A stretch of DNA of 18,199 nt from an uncultured Hungatella sp. (GCA_959018155.1 CAUEKH010000012.1:1-18199); one strand, 5' to 3'; shown: positions 1 through 7,293, numbered from the stretch's first letter. Notes: a model not told the origin generated them from the letters alone. Translations and numbers: made by a program.

Positions 1-327
1 CTGCCTGACGAGAATAATGTTGGAAGCCTCTTTTTTTACGACGATGCCCAGCGGGTTCGGACAGCTTTCCATAATCGCCAGTACATCAAATAATCCCTGA
101 TGATTTGGAAATAAAACAAATCCATTTTCTTTTGGAAGATTTTCTGCTCCGTCTACCTCTATTTCTACTCTGCCTGTTTTATTGACCTTTTTTACCACAT
201 TCCTTATATAATCATATCTCTGCTGTTCTGTATGGGTGTCGTTTGGACGTCCCAGTCTCCAAATATGGAAAAACCATACAGGCGCCCGGAACAGATTCCG
301 GACGACCATATAAGCAATCCGATTCAC
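1..327 (-). CDS. plsC: Lysophospholipid (1-acyl-glycerol-3-phosphate) acyltransferase, N-terminal part
   Basis: The gene is cut by the left edge; only the first 109 residues are visible. The PlsC/LPLAT family transfers an acyl chain to lysophosphatidic acid in membrane phospholipid synthesis. The key evidence is the family HX4D motif, seen as NHQGLFD at residues 75-81 (catalytic His76 and Asp81), preceded by a hydrophobic, basic N-terminus (residues 1-25) typical of membrane association. The start is GTG at 327, chosen because an AAGGAG ribosome binding site lies 9 nt upstream; an in-frame ATG at residue 7 has no comparable site. It begins 19 nt after the fumarase beta stop codon on the same strand, so it is probably the third gene of that operon. 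The exact acyl acceptor cannot be told from this fragment. Confidence 0.85.
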   Translation of the reverse strand, partial: MNRIAYMVVRNLFRAPVWFFHIWRLGRPNDTHTEQQRYDYIRNVVKKVNKTGRVEIEVDGAENLPKENGFVLFPNHQGLFDVLAIMESCPNPLGIVVKKEASNIILVRQ

Positions 328-346
328 AGTATCCCTCTCCTTATTC

Positions 347-898
347 TTATTCCTCCCGGTACTCCTCCGCTGCAGTCTCATATAGATTTCTGCCTTCGCT
401 GTCTATCACGACAATAACCGGAAAATCCTTAATTTCCAATTTGCGTATCGCCTCAGCCCCCAAATCTTCGTATGCAATAACCTCAGAGGACAGAATTCTT
501 TTTGACAGCAGCGCGCCTGCGCCGCCTATAGCGGCAAAATATACCGCGCCATTCCGGATAATGGCCTCCTTAACTTCCTGGCTTCTTTTTCCTTTGCCAA
601 TCATACCGCCCATTCCCATATCGAGAAGCGTGGGGGTGTATTTATCCATCCTGCTGGCTGTTGTAGGGCCGGCAGATCCGATGGGACGGCCTTCTCTTGC
701 CGGGGATGGTCCCATATAATAGATCATATTTCCACTGATATCGAATGGCAGGGGTTCCCCCTTATTAATCGCCTCCTGCATCCGCTTGTGGGCGGCATCT
801 CGGGCCGTGTAAATGGTTCCTGTTAAATAAACGTAGTCTCCGGCTTTTAAACTCTTTGCGTCTTCCCTGCTGATCGGAGCCGTAATGTGTCGTTCCAT
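347..898 (-). CDS. fumB: Class I fumarate hydratase, beta subunit (C-terminal domain)
   Basis: The 183-residue protein matches the small subunit of two-subunit class I hydro-lyases, which with the alpha subunit interconvert fumarate and L-malate in the cytoplasm. Visible family signatures are the N-terminal LKAGDYVYLTGTIYTARDAAH region (residues 17-37), GPTTASRMD at 77-85, the GMGGMIGKG glycine-rich loop around 95-103, and YFAAIGGAGAL at 120-130. The ATG at 898 was chosen over an upstream in-frame start because AGGAGG sits 7 nt before it and the upstream extension would run into the alpha gene. It follows the alpha gene by 23 nt. The same fold serves L-tartrate dehydratase (TtdB), so the substrate is inferred. 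The symbol here denotes the beta subunit and not E. coli FumB. Confidence 0.88.
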   Translation of the reverse strand: MERHITAPISREDAKSLKAGDYVYLTGTIYTARDAAHKRMQEAINKGEPLPFDISGNMIYYMGPSPAREGRPIGSAGPTTASRMDKYTPTLLDMGMGGMIGKGKRSQEVKEAIIRNGAVYFAAIGGAGALLSKRILSSEVIAYEDLGAEAIRKLEIKDFPVIVVIDSEGRNLYETAAEEYREE

Positions 899-921
899 TT
901 TATTTCCTCCTGACTCTTTTC

Positions 922-1764
922 CTATATCACGCGGTGTACGTGGCGATTGACGTGGCAACAGATGTTGACAGCTACCGGAAGACCTGCGATATGGGTTGGA
1001 TACGTCTCGATATTAACGGCAAGCGCGGTGACACTTCCTCCAAGACCTCCCGGACCGATTCCCAGCTTATTAATCTTTGTAAGCATTTCTTTTTCCAATT
1101 CTCTTACATATGGGATGGCGGATTCTTCTGTTAAATCTCTTGTCAGGGCGTGTTTGGCCATCTCGGCGCATTTTTCAAATGTTCCGCCGATCCCAACTCC
1201 GATGACCATAGGCGGGCAGGCATTTGGTCCGGCATCACGGACTGCTGTCACGATTGCTTCTTTGATTCCATCTAAGCCATCGGCTGGTTTCAGCATAAAT
1301 ACACGGCTCATATTTTCACTTCCGAAGCCTTTTGGCGCTACGGTAATATCAATTCTGTCCCCTTCTACGATCTCGTAATGGATGACTGCCGGAGTGTTGT
1401 CTTTTGTGTTAATTCTCTCCACCGGCTCTACCACTGATTTTCTTAAATAGCCCTCCACGTAACCGTCATGAACTCCCTGGTTGATGGCGTCGGTTAAACT
1501 TCCGCCTTCTATATGTACATCCTGGCCTACTTTCATGAAAATTACCGCCATACCTGTATCCTGGCAAATCGGGATGGTATCATTTTTTGCAATCTCCAGG
1601 TTCTCTTCCAGCTGTTTTAATATCTTCTTTCCGAGAGGGGATCTCTCCCTGTCACGGGCATCGAAGAATACTGCCTTCATGTCCTCGGACAGGACATGGT
1701 TGGCTTCTATACACATTTCTTTAATATTAGATGTAATCTCTTCTGTTCTGACTGTCCTAATCAT
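922..1764 (-). CDS. fumA: Class I fumarate hydratase, alpha subunit (4Fe-4S)
   Basis: This is a 280-residue alpha subunit of the two-subunit, iron-sulfur, oxygen-sensitive fumarase class typical of anaerobes. The three cysteine motifs expected to hold the [4Fe-4S] cluster are visible: IPICQDTG, AGPNACPP and the C-terminal ICCHVNRH. The glycine-rich MVIGVGIGGTFEKC stretch and GPGGLGGSVTALAV are also family hallmarks. The ATG at 1764 has AGGAGG 7 nt upstream; the 19-codon upstream extension runs into the promoter region and is not supported. It is first in an operon with the beta subunit and an acyltransferase, under a promoter at 1793-1821. TtdA (tartrate dehydratase) is the main alternative because it shares these motifs. 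Confidence 0.9.
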   Translation of the reverse strand: MIRTVRTEEITSNIKEMCIEANHVLSEDMKAVFFDARDRERSPLGKKILKQLEENLEIAKNDTIPICQDTGMAVIFMKVGQDVHIEGGSLTDAINQGVHDGYVEGYLRKSVVEPVERINTKDNTPAVIHYEIVEGDRIDITVAPKGFGSENMSRVFMLKPADGLDGIKEAIVTAVRDAGPNACPPMVIGVGIGGTFEKCAEMAKHALTRDLTEESAIPYVRELEKEMLTKINKLGIGPGGLGGSVTALAVNIETYPTHIAGLPVAVNICCHVNRHVHRVI

Positions 1765-1792
1765 ACGATTCCTCCTGAATTCTCTAATCTTA

Positions 1793-1821
1793 ATGATAAG
1801 GGATCCTCTCACTTTATTCAA
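1793..1821 (-). promoter_or_regulatory. Promoter of the fumarase operon
   Basis: On the minus strand TTGAAT (1816-1821) and TATCAT (1793-1798) are separated by 17 bp, a good sigma-A match, about 30 bp upstream of the fumarase alpha start. It lies back to back with the GntR promoter, which starts 30 bp to the right. Confidence 0.6.
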
Positions 1822-1851
1822 GGAAGTTATTTAAAATTTTTCACTTTAGTA

Positions 1852-1880
1852 TTGACACGTTTGAAATGATGATGTATTAT
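1852..1880 (+). promoter_or_regulatory. Sigma-A promoter of the GntR-ABC operon
   Basis: Consensus TTGACA at 1852-1857 and TATTAT at 1875-1880 with an optimal 17-bp spacer, 48 bp upstream of the regulator's start codon. The -10 element lies inside the operator-like palindrome at 1873-1908. Confidence 0.8.
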
Positions 1881-1908
1881 TGTATTAAGTAATTAATACA
1901 GTAGTACA
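1873..1908. promoter_or_regulatory. Four-half-site operator, probable GntR (YtrA-type) autoregulation site
   Basis: The core is a perfect inverted repeat TGTATTAA-GTAA-TTAATACA (1881-1900). It is extended on both sides by a second half-site: TGTATTAT on the left (1873-1880) and GTAGTACA on the right (1901-1908). The whole is a 16-4-16 inverted repeat with 14 of 16 positions paired. It covers the -10 box and start point of the only promoter feeding the operon, so occupancy should block transcription. Binding by the adjacent regulator is inferred from family behaviour. Confidence 0.7.
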
Positions 1909-1927
1909 ATGAACAGGAGGTGTAAAA

Positions 1928-2299
1928 ATGACATGGAATTTTCAAAATGACCGTCCGATTTATACACAGCTACTAGAGCAGATACGCCTTCGGATTATAT
2001 CAGGCGCCTATCAGGCGGGAAGCCGCCTTCCTTCTGTCAGAGAACTGGCCTCTGAAGCAGCGGTCAATCCCAATACAATGCAGAAGGCGCTCTCCGAGTT
2101 GGAACAGAGCGGACTTATCTATTCTCAGAGAACATCTGGACGATATGTGACGGAGGACACATCAATGATTGAACAGGTAAAAAAAGAGATTGCAGAAGAA
2201 AAAATCAGAGAATTCTTCCAGGTTATGAACAGCCTGGGCTTAAAGCCTGAGGAAACGCTGGAATTAATAGAAAAAGAAGCAAAGGAGATGAAAAAATGA
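1928..2299 (+). CDS. GntR-family transcriptional regulator, YtrA subfamily
   Basis: This is a 123-residue regulator with an N-terminal GntR winged helix (residues about 8-75, including LPSVRELASEAAVNPNTMQKA, the recognition-helix region, and SGLIYSQRTSGRYV, the wing). A short helical tail of about 45 residues replaces a large effector domain. This short architecture defines the YtrA subfamily, whose members are usually encoded first in ABC-transporter operons and repress them until an envelope or antibiotic signal appears. The ATG has AGGAGG 7 nt upstream. The stop overlaps the ATPase start by 4 nt, so the genes are translationally coupled. A 36-bp operator-like palindrome overlies the promoter. 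The inducing signal is not visible. Confidence 0.9.
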   Translation: MTWNFQNDRPIYTQLLEQIRLRIISGAYQAGSRLPSVRELASEAAVNPNTMQKALSELEQSGLIYSQRTSGRYVTEDTSMIEQVKKEIAEEKIREFFQVMNSLGLKPEETLELIEKEAKEMKK

Positions 2300-2994
2300 G
2301 CGCAATCTTAGAGGCAAGCCATTTAACAAAAAAATTTGGCTCTTTCTATGCTTTAAACGATGTGAATTTTACTGTGGAACCAGGAAGAATTGTCGGGCTC
2401 TTAGGGCCGAATGGCAGTGGAAAGTCCACATTTATCAAGCTTGCAACAGGGCTTCTGACACCGACCGACGGCTCTGTCACAATCTGCGGACTTCCGGTGG
2501 GAACAGAGACGAAGTTAAAGGTTTCTTATCTTCCTGATAAGAACTATTTGAATGACGGGTTAAAAATTGAGCAGATTATCGACTACTTTCATGATTTTTA
2601 TGATAACTTTGACAGAAACAAGGCGTATGAGATGCTGGAACGGTTAAAAATCAATCCGAAAGACCGGCTAAAAACCTTATCAAAAGGAACTAAGGAAAAA
2701 GTACAGTTGATTCTTGTGATGAGCCGCAACGCAGATTTATATTTGCTTGACGAGCCAATCGGGGGCGTGGATCCGGCAGCCAGGGATTATATTTTAAGTA
2801 CCATCCTGTCCAATTATAATGAAAATGGTTCTATCGTCATTTCAACCCATTTGATTTCCGATATTGAACCGGTGCTGGACGATATCATTTTTATCAGAGA
2901 GGGAAAGGTCGTTCTTACCAGTTCTGTCGATGCAATCAGAGAGGAAAATGGAAAATCAGTAGATGCTCTGTTCAGGGAGGTGTTTAAATGTTAG
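2296..2994 (+). CDS. ABC transporter ATP-binding protein (YtrB/BcrA-like)
   Basis: The 232-residue cytoplasmic ATPase has Walker A GPNGSGKST at 37-45, an ABC signature of the form LSKGT at 128-132 (rather than LSGGQ), Walker B DLYLLDEP at 147-154, a D-loop at about 157-160 and the H-loop histidine at 185. The Q-loop region reads SYLPDKN (about 77-83), so the usual glutamine appears to be absent, a change often seen in this BcrA/YtrB-like branch. It should power the permease encoded immediately downstream (7-nt overlap). The substrate is unknown; relatives act in peptide-antibiotic or cell-wall-stress resistance, export or sensing. Confidence 0.9.
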   Translation: MSAILEASHLTKKFGSFYALNDVNFTVEPGRIVGLLGPNGSGKSTFIKLATGLLTPTDGSVTICGLPVGTETKLKVSYLPDKNYLNDGLKIEQIIDYFHDFYDNFDRNKAYEMLERLKINPKDRLKTLSKGTKEKVQLILVMSRNADLYLLDEPIGGVDPAARDYILSTILSNYNENGSIVISTHLISDIEPVLDDIIFIREGKVVLTSSVDAIREENGKSVDALFREVFKC

Positions 2995-3794
2995 GAAAAG
3001 TTTTAAAACACGAAATAAAATCGACTTCCAGGCTGTTTCTGCCACTGATGGCCGGATTTATTGTCATCACAATCCTTTGCAGATTTGCTTTTGAAAGCAC
3101 TTCTAACCCGTTTTTACGGGACAGCAAGGTGTTTAATTTAGTTGCGATGATCTTTTTTGTCCTTTATTTTATCTATATTGTGGCACTGTTTGTTATGACC
3201 TCTGTTTTCATCGTGATTCATTTTTATAAGACGATGGTTGGGGACAGAGGGTATCTGACGAATACGCTTCCGGTCAAGATGAGCACGATCATCAATGGGA
3301 AGCTGATCACAGCAGTGATGTGGGAAGTGATATCCGGGCTGATTTTCATCCTGTCGCTCTTTACCTTCTTTATTGGACATATCAATATGAGCGATATTCA
3401 GGAGATCATTCGCGATATGGGCATCCTTCTCGATGAAATTTCCGCATACGTGAATCTTCCGCTGATAACAGCTGAATTTATCTTTGGATCCATCGTAAGC
3501 CTGATTTCCGGGCCGCTGATGCTCTACGCGTCGATTGCACTGGGCCATTTATTCAGAAAACACAGAGTGTTGTGGGCGATTATCTCCTATTTTATCATTT
3601 ATATCGCCATGCAGATTCTGGCCAGCGTTGTTCTTGGAATCTTTGGCTATTCCTCACCGGTCTATGATGCCACAAAAACAGCGGAGATCATGGAAAATTA
3701 TCTGCTGTTCAGCACTGTTTTTTCTGCAGCCTGTACGGCCGGGTTCTACGCTATAACGAATTATATTTTTTCAAAAAAACTGAACCTCGAATAA
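2988..3794 (+). CDS. ABC-2-type transporter permease
   Basis: This 268-residue integral membrane protein has about six hydrophobic segments, roughly at residues 18-36, 50-75, 105-130, 155-182, 192-218 and 238-258. The spacing and the YKTMVGDRGYLTNTLP loop after TM2 are typical of the ABC-2 permeases paired with YtrB-like ATPases. Its ATG overlaps the ATPase reading frame by 7 nt, with a GGAGGTG ribosome binding site inside that gene. It is the last gene of the operon, followed 6 nt after the stop by a rho-independent terminator. The substrate cannot be deduced. Confidence 0.82.
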   Translation: MLGKVLKHEIKSTSRLFLPLMAGFIVITILCRFAFESTSNPFLRDSKVFNLVAMIFFVLYFIYIVALFVMTSVFIVIHFYKTMVGDRGYLTNTLPVKMSTIINGKLITAVMWEVISGLIFILSLFTFFIGHINMSDIQEIIRDMGILLDEISAYVNLPLITAEFIFGSIVSLISGPLMLYASIALGHLFRKHRVLWAIISYFIIYIAMQILASVVLGIFGYSSPVYDATKTAEIMENYLLFSTVFSAACTAGFYAITNYIFSKKLNLE

Positions 3795-3799
3795 AAGAA

Positions 3800-3858
3800 T
3801 CCGCAGACGGCTGGATGGTACAGAAATTTCAGCTGTCTGCGGAATTTTATTTTATTAT
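3800..3858. terminator. Terminator between the convergent ABC permease and Rrf2 genes
   Basis: Arms at 3800-3812 and 3831-3843 pair over 13 bp (one G-U) around an 18-nt loop, followed on the plus strand by a T-rich run (ATTTTATTTTATT). On the minus strand a weaker T-rich stretch follows, so it may serve both convergent genes. Confidence 0.8.
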
Positions 3859-3873
3859 AACTTCTGATTTAAT

Positions 3874-4302
3874 TTAACTGATTTTTTTCTTTTTGCTGAA
3901 TATCTTATCTTCGATGGACTGGATGGTTATACTCTCTAAGCGCTTCTTGCAGATTTCATCTAAATCCTCATAGATTCCATCCATAATCGCTGCCATCCCT
4001 GACGCAATCATACAGTTCATATCTTCATCGCCTGATTTCCAGGATGCCGATACGAAATCTACATCAAGAGCATCGCAGATCTGCCTTAAGTTTACCTTAG
4101 ATGGTTCTTTGTCAAAATGGTATCCGCCGTCCAAGCCCTCTTTTGTGACAATAATTCCGGCTTTTTTTAATTTCGCCATAACCTTTCTGACCCTCGCCGG
4201 ATTCGTACATACATTGCAGGCCAGGGCTTCACTTGACACAGTTTCCTGCTTATGATTTAAAAATACAAGTGCATGAACCGCTATCGCAAATTCACTCGTC
4301 AT
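3874..4302 (-). CDS. Rrf2-family transcriptional regulator (YwnA-like)
   Basis: A 142-residue winged-helix regulator. The N-terminus (MTSEFAIAVHALVFL) and the helix-turn-helix/wing region (NPARVRKVMAKLKKAGIIVT then GLDGGYHF) follow the Rrf2 pattern. The C-terminal half holds DMNCMIASGM with a single cysteine, not the three-cysteine cluster of IscR/NsrR, so an Fe-S sensor is unlikely; it resembles the YwnA branch. Two further cysteines lie in the DNA-binding part. The ATG at 4302 has AGGGGGA about 7 nt upstream; the upstream TTG start lacks such a site. It is monocistronic, with its own promoter at 4369-4397. Its target genes are not evident. Confidence 0.85.
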   Translation of the reverse strand: MTSEFAIAVHALVFLNHKQETVSSEALACNVCTNPARVRKVMAKLKKAGIIVTKEGLDGGYHFDKEPSKVNLRQICDALDVDFVSASWKSGDEDMNCMIASGMAAIMDGIYEDLDEICKKRLESITIQSIEDKIFSKKKKIS

Positions 4303-4368
4303 GAAAAATTCCCCCTGTTTCCTCATATTCTTCAATCTGTAATAAATATTATTTCAGTTTATACTGTA

Positions 4369-4397
4369 ATACTAGCAGTTACATTTTTATTTGTCAA
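4369..4397 (-). promoter_or_regulatory. Promoter of the Rrf2 gene
   Basis: On the minus strand TTGACA (4392-4397) and TAGTAT (4369-4374) are spaced by 17 bp. Just downstream lies the short palindrome CAGT-ATAA-ACTG, a possible autoregulatory site, but too short to assign. Confidence 0.7.
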
Positions 4398-4430
4398 GCG
4401 AAATCATTGGAAGAGTACCGGAAATTGAAA

Positions 4431-4472
4431 GGAACTGCAAAATCGTGTATGTAAACACAATTTTGCAGTTCC
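4431..4472 (-). terminator. Terminator of the CNNM-oadB-oadG-like operon
   Basis: Arms at 4431-4448 and 4455-4472 form an 18-bp stem with a 6-nt loop. In minus-strand RNA every pair forms (one U-G wobble); in plus-strand RNA that position is a C-A mismatch. This indicates that the minus strand is the functional sense. A T-rich run (TTTCAATTT) follows on the minus strand. It sits 26 nt after the last small gene. Confidence 0.78.
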
Positions 4473-4497
4473 CTTTTCTTTTTTGTCTTCTATTATT

Positions 4498-4614
4498 TTA
4501 TTTCAACACTTTTCCCATCACGATTACGCATATCATAATGATTAATATGGCCGCGAAGATACCGCCCATGCCTTTTGCCATGATTTCCAGTGCTATGATT
4601 AGATTTTCTGTCAT
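4498..4614 (-). CDS. OadG-like small membrane subunit, 38 residues
   Basis: A small gene that is easy to miss. It starts at ATG 4614 with the strong ribosome binding site GGGAGGT, begins 15 nt after the OadB stop, and encodes one hydrophobic segment (about residues 17-33, GGIFAAILIIMICVIVM) followed by a short basic tail (GKVLK). Position and topology match the gamma (OadG-type) subunit of Na+-pumping decarboxylases, which has one N-terminal transmembrane helix, but the soluble metal-binding tail of classical OadG is missing. Small OadG-related subunits next to oadB are known in Clostridia, so a structural or stabilising role for OadB is likely. The assignment rests on context and topology. 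Confidence 0.75.
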   Translation of the reverse strand: MTENLIIALEIMAKGMGGIFAAILIIMICVIVMGKVLK

Positions 4615-4629
4615 TTTCTCTTACCTCCC

Positions 4630-5766
4630 TTATAAGAATTGTGTTACGAGGCTGATAACCAGGCCGCCTGCCACGACAGAGGCTATCTGGCCGGAAACAT
4701 TGGCTCCAACAGCGTGCATTAAAATGATATTGCCCGGTTCTTCTTTCTGGGCCATTTTCTGAACGACTCTGGCTGACATGGGGAACGCGGAAATTCCGGC
4801 TGCGCCAATCATCGGGTTGATCTTCTCTTTTCGGAAGAGATTTAAGAGTTTAGCAAACAGGACGCCTCCGATGGTGTCGAACACGAAGGCTAAAAGGCCA
4901 ATCGCCATAATCATAACGGTGTCGATCTGTACAAAGGCATCTGCTCTCATACTAAATGAAATTGTGATGCCGAGAAGCAGGGTAATTAAGTTTGCCAGGG
5001 TATTCTGGGCTGTATCGGAGAGTGTGCCTAAGACGCCGCACTCTCTTAAAAGATTACCGAACATCAGAAAGCCTACCAGGGCAACTGACATGGGGGCTAT
5101 CATACCGACTATGATGGTTACCACGATGGGGAATGCAATCCTCATGGCTTTCGAGACATTTCCCGGCTTATATTCCATGTGGATTCTTCTCTCCTTCTTC
5201 GTTGTGACGAGACGGATGGCAAAGGGCTGCACGATAGGGACCAGCGCCATATAGGAGTAGGCAGCCACCGCGATTGCACCGATATATTTTGAATGAAGAA
5301 TCTGGGACACCAGGATGGAAGTCGGGCCGTCGGCCGCGCCGATAATGCCGATGGACGCCGCATCTTTTAAATCAAAGCCTAGTAATACAGCCGCGCAAAT
5401 TGCGATAAAGATTCCAAGCTGTGCCGCCGCGCCAAATAGGAACATGACCGGCTGGGAAAGCAGAGGACCGAAATCGATCATGGCGCCGATACCGATAAAC
5501 AGAAGGATTGGAAGCGCCTCGGATGCCTCGATTCCCACATGGAACAGCCATTCAATGATTCCGTTTGTATCTCCCACACCGGAAAGTACCTGGTTGATGA
5601 CTCCCGTATTGGGCAGGTTTACAAGAATTGCTCCGAATCCCATCGGAAGGAGTAACGCGGGTTCATACTCCTTTTTAATCGCCAGCCAGATAAGGGCCAC
5701 TCCTACCACATACATGAGAAGTTGCTGCCATGTGACTGACATGATTCCATCCACTAAAAATTCCAT
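4630..5766 (-). CDS. oadB: Sodium ion-translocating decarboxylase, beta subunit (OadB/GcdB type)
   Basis: A 378-residue polytopic membrane protein. In this family the beta subunit decarboxylates the carboxybiotin carried by a partner and couples this to outward Na+ transport. Family hallmarks are present: GIIGAADGPTSI with the essential aspartate at residue 146, NPMIGAAGISAFPMSARVVQ at 317-336 and HAVGANVSGQIASV at 351-364. Length is at the short end for the family but complete. The start at 5766 follows an AGGAGG site. No carboxyltransferase (alpha) or biotin-carrier gene is nearby, so the substrate (oxaloacetate, methylmalonyl-CoA, glutaconyl-CoA or malonate) cannot be named. It lies 50 nt after the CNNM gene with no hairpin between them, so co-transcription under the Mn2+ riboswitch is likely. 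Confidence 0.9.
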   Translation of the reverse strand: MEFLVDGIMSVTWQQLLMYVVGVALIWLAIKKEYEPALLLPMGFGAILVNLPNTGVINQVLSGVGDTNGIIEWLFHVGIEASEALPILLFIGIGAMIDFGPLLSQPVMFLFGAAAQLGIFIAICAAVLLGFDLKDAASIGIIGAADGPTSILVSQILHSKYIGAIAVAAYSYMALVPIVQPFAIRLVTTKKERRIHMEYKPGNVSKAMRIAFPIVVTIIVGMIAPMSVALVGFLMFGNLLRECGVLGTLSDTAQNTLANLITLLLGITISFSMRADAFVQIDTVMIMAIGLLAFVFDTIGGVLFAKLLNLFRKEKINPMIGAAGISAFPMSARVVQKMAQKEEPGNIILMHAVGANVSGQIASVVAGGLVISLVTQFL

Positions 5767-5816
5767 CTCTTTTCCTCCTTGTTCCTCTGTTTTCTGCCGT
5801 CATTTTTATTCACTGT

Positions 5817-7169
5817 TCAAGCCTCCGGCAGTCCGTTTTTACCGTTTTCCTTCTCTTTCTCATTCAGTTCAATCTTTACACTTTTTATGACTTTATCATC
5901 CATTTCCTGTATGGTAAAATGCCTGGAACCATCCTGTAATTCAATGGGCATCTGACTTGCCCTCGGGATATATCCAAGCAGTTCCACCAGATAACCGGAT
6001 AAGGTATCACAGGAACTTTCGATTTCTTCATGAAGCACTTCATTTAAATCGTAAATCGTAATGCTTCCGGAGGCCTGATACGTGTGAGGCTTGAGTTCCA
6101 CCAGTTCCGGCTCTACCTCCTCATACTCATCATGAAGGTCTCCCACAATCTCTTCGATTAAGTCCTCCATGGTCACAAGGCCGGAAACGCCGCCGTATTC
6201 ATCAACCAGAATGGCCATTTTTAACTTATTCTTCTGCATTTCCTGAAATAAGTCATCCGTCTTTCTGTTTTCCGGGATAAAATACGGTTTCTTCATGATA
6301 GAGTTGATATCAATATCCCGGAACGGCTTTTGATTGGCCTCGATCATGAAATCTTTGATAAAGAGAATCCCCACAATATTATCAATTGTCTCTTCATAAA
6401 CAGGAATTCTGGAATGGCGGCTGTTTAATATCTCATCAATACTGGAAGACAGAGGTTCTTTGATGTCTACTGCCACAATATCCTGACGCGGAACCATGAT
6501 TTCCCTTGCTTTTTTATCATCAAACAGGAAAATGGATGTGATCATCTCCTGTTCAATCTCATTGAATACACCGCTTTCCCGGCCGGTCTGAAGCATGGAT
6601 TTGATTTCCTCCTCGGAAACCTCCTCTTCTAAATTCTCCGTACGAAGCCCTGACAGCTTTAAAATTCCGTTGGTCGAAACGGAAAGAAGGGCGATAAACG
6701 GCGCCATAATTTTTGAAATAATATAGATTGGTTTTACTGCAAATAAACTGAACGCTTCCGCTTTCTGCAGGGCGATCCGCTTCGGCACCAGTTCGCCGAA
6801 TACGAGGTTAAAATAAGACAGGATAATCGTAACGGCCACCATGGCGATACTGTGGCTGTAGGGAATCCCCAGTCCTCCCAGCTTCACACCGAGCACCTGG
6901 GAAATACCGGTGGCAGCCGATGCACTGGAAAAGAATCCCGCAAACGTAATGGCCACCTGGATGGTTGATAAGAAACCTGTTGAATCTTCTGACAACCGTT
7001 GAATTAAGGCCGCCCGCTTATTTCCATTGTCTGCAAGCATCCTGATACGGTTTTTGTTGACAGATACGACTGCCATCTCGGCCCCCGCGAAAAACGCGTT
7101 TAACATGGTAAGGGCAATTAATAGTAAAATCTGTGCGGCTATCGTCGCCGCGCCTGGGTCACTGTCCAA
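5817..7169 (-). CDS. CNNM/CBS/CorC-domain membrane protein (HlyC/CorC family), putative divalent-cation transporter
   Basis: The 450-residue protein has the full three-part architecture. A CNNM (DUF21) membrane domain spans residues about 8-180, with the GELVPKRIALQ motif at 125-135. A CBS pair spans about 222-342, opening with MVPRQDIVAVD and containing SRIPVYE and DEYGGVSGLVTMEDLIEEIVGD. A C-terminal CorC_HlyC domain follows (about 355-435). Bacterial relatives act in Mg2+ or Co2+ efflux and resistance; the older hemolysin name is misleading. The start is TTG at 7169, supported by AAGGAGG 8 nt upstream; the next ATG (residue 22) would cut the first helix. A Mn2+-type riboswitch with intrinsic terminator lies directly upstream, pointing to manganese as substrate or signal. 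Confidence 0.9.
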   Translation of the reverse strand: MDSDPGAATIAAQILLLIALTMLNAFFAGAEMAVVSVNKNRIRMLADNGNKRAALIQRLSEDSTGFLSTIQVAITFAGFFSSASAATGISQVLGVKLGGLGIPYSHSIAMVAVTIILSYFNLVFGELVPKRIALQKAEAFSLFAVKPIYIISKIMAPFIALLSVSTNGILKLSGLRTENLEEEVSEEEIKSMLQTGRESGVFNEIEQEMITSIFLFDDKKAREIMVPRQDIVAVDIKEPLSSSIDEILNSRHSRIPVYEETIDNIVGILFIKDFMIEANQKPFRDIDINSIMKKPYFIPENRKTDDLFQEMQKNKLKMAILVDEYGGVSGLVTMEDLIEEIVGDLHDEYEEVEPELVELKPHTYQASGSITIYDLNEVLHEEIESSCDTLSGYLVELLGYIPRASQMPIELQDGSRHFTIQEMDDKVIKSVKIELNEKEKENGKNGLPEA

Positions 7170-7231
7170 GCTTATTTCCTCCTTTTTTTGAAGCGCCGGG
7201 CATGTTGGCTTCTATATTGACTTATGAATTG

Positions 7232-7293
7232 GCTTATAAAAAAGAAAAAGACTCTTACTGCGGCAGGTAAATACCTGCCGCAATAAAAGTCTT
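7232..7293 (-). terminator. Riboswitch expression-platform terminator
   Basis: Arms at 7248-7268 and 7273-7293 form a 21-bp stem with a 4-nt loop. It is fully paired only in minus-strand RNA, where two positions become U-G wobbles. It is followed on that strand by a T-rich run (CTTTTTCTTTTTT). The 5' arm contains the 3' strand of the riboswitch P1 stem (7282-7289), so aptamer and terminator exclude each other. It may also stop read-through from gyrA. Confidence 0.9.

Noticed and set aside
243..719. Long plus-strand reading frame opposite the fumarase beta gene
   Set aside because: Antisense shadow with no ribosome binding site or recognisable domain; the minus-strand fumarase explains the conservation.
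4357..4372. Rrf2 operator from the CAGT-ATAA-ACTG palindrome
   Set aside because: Arms of only 4 bp are too short to separate from chance in AT-rich DNA; mentioned only with the promoter.
4778..5254. Plus-strand reading frame opposite oadB
   Set aside because: Antisense shadow of a membrane-protein gene with biased codons; no start signals.
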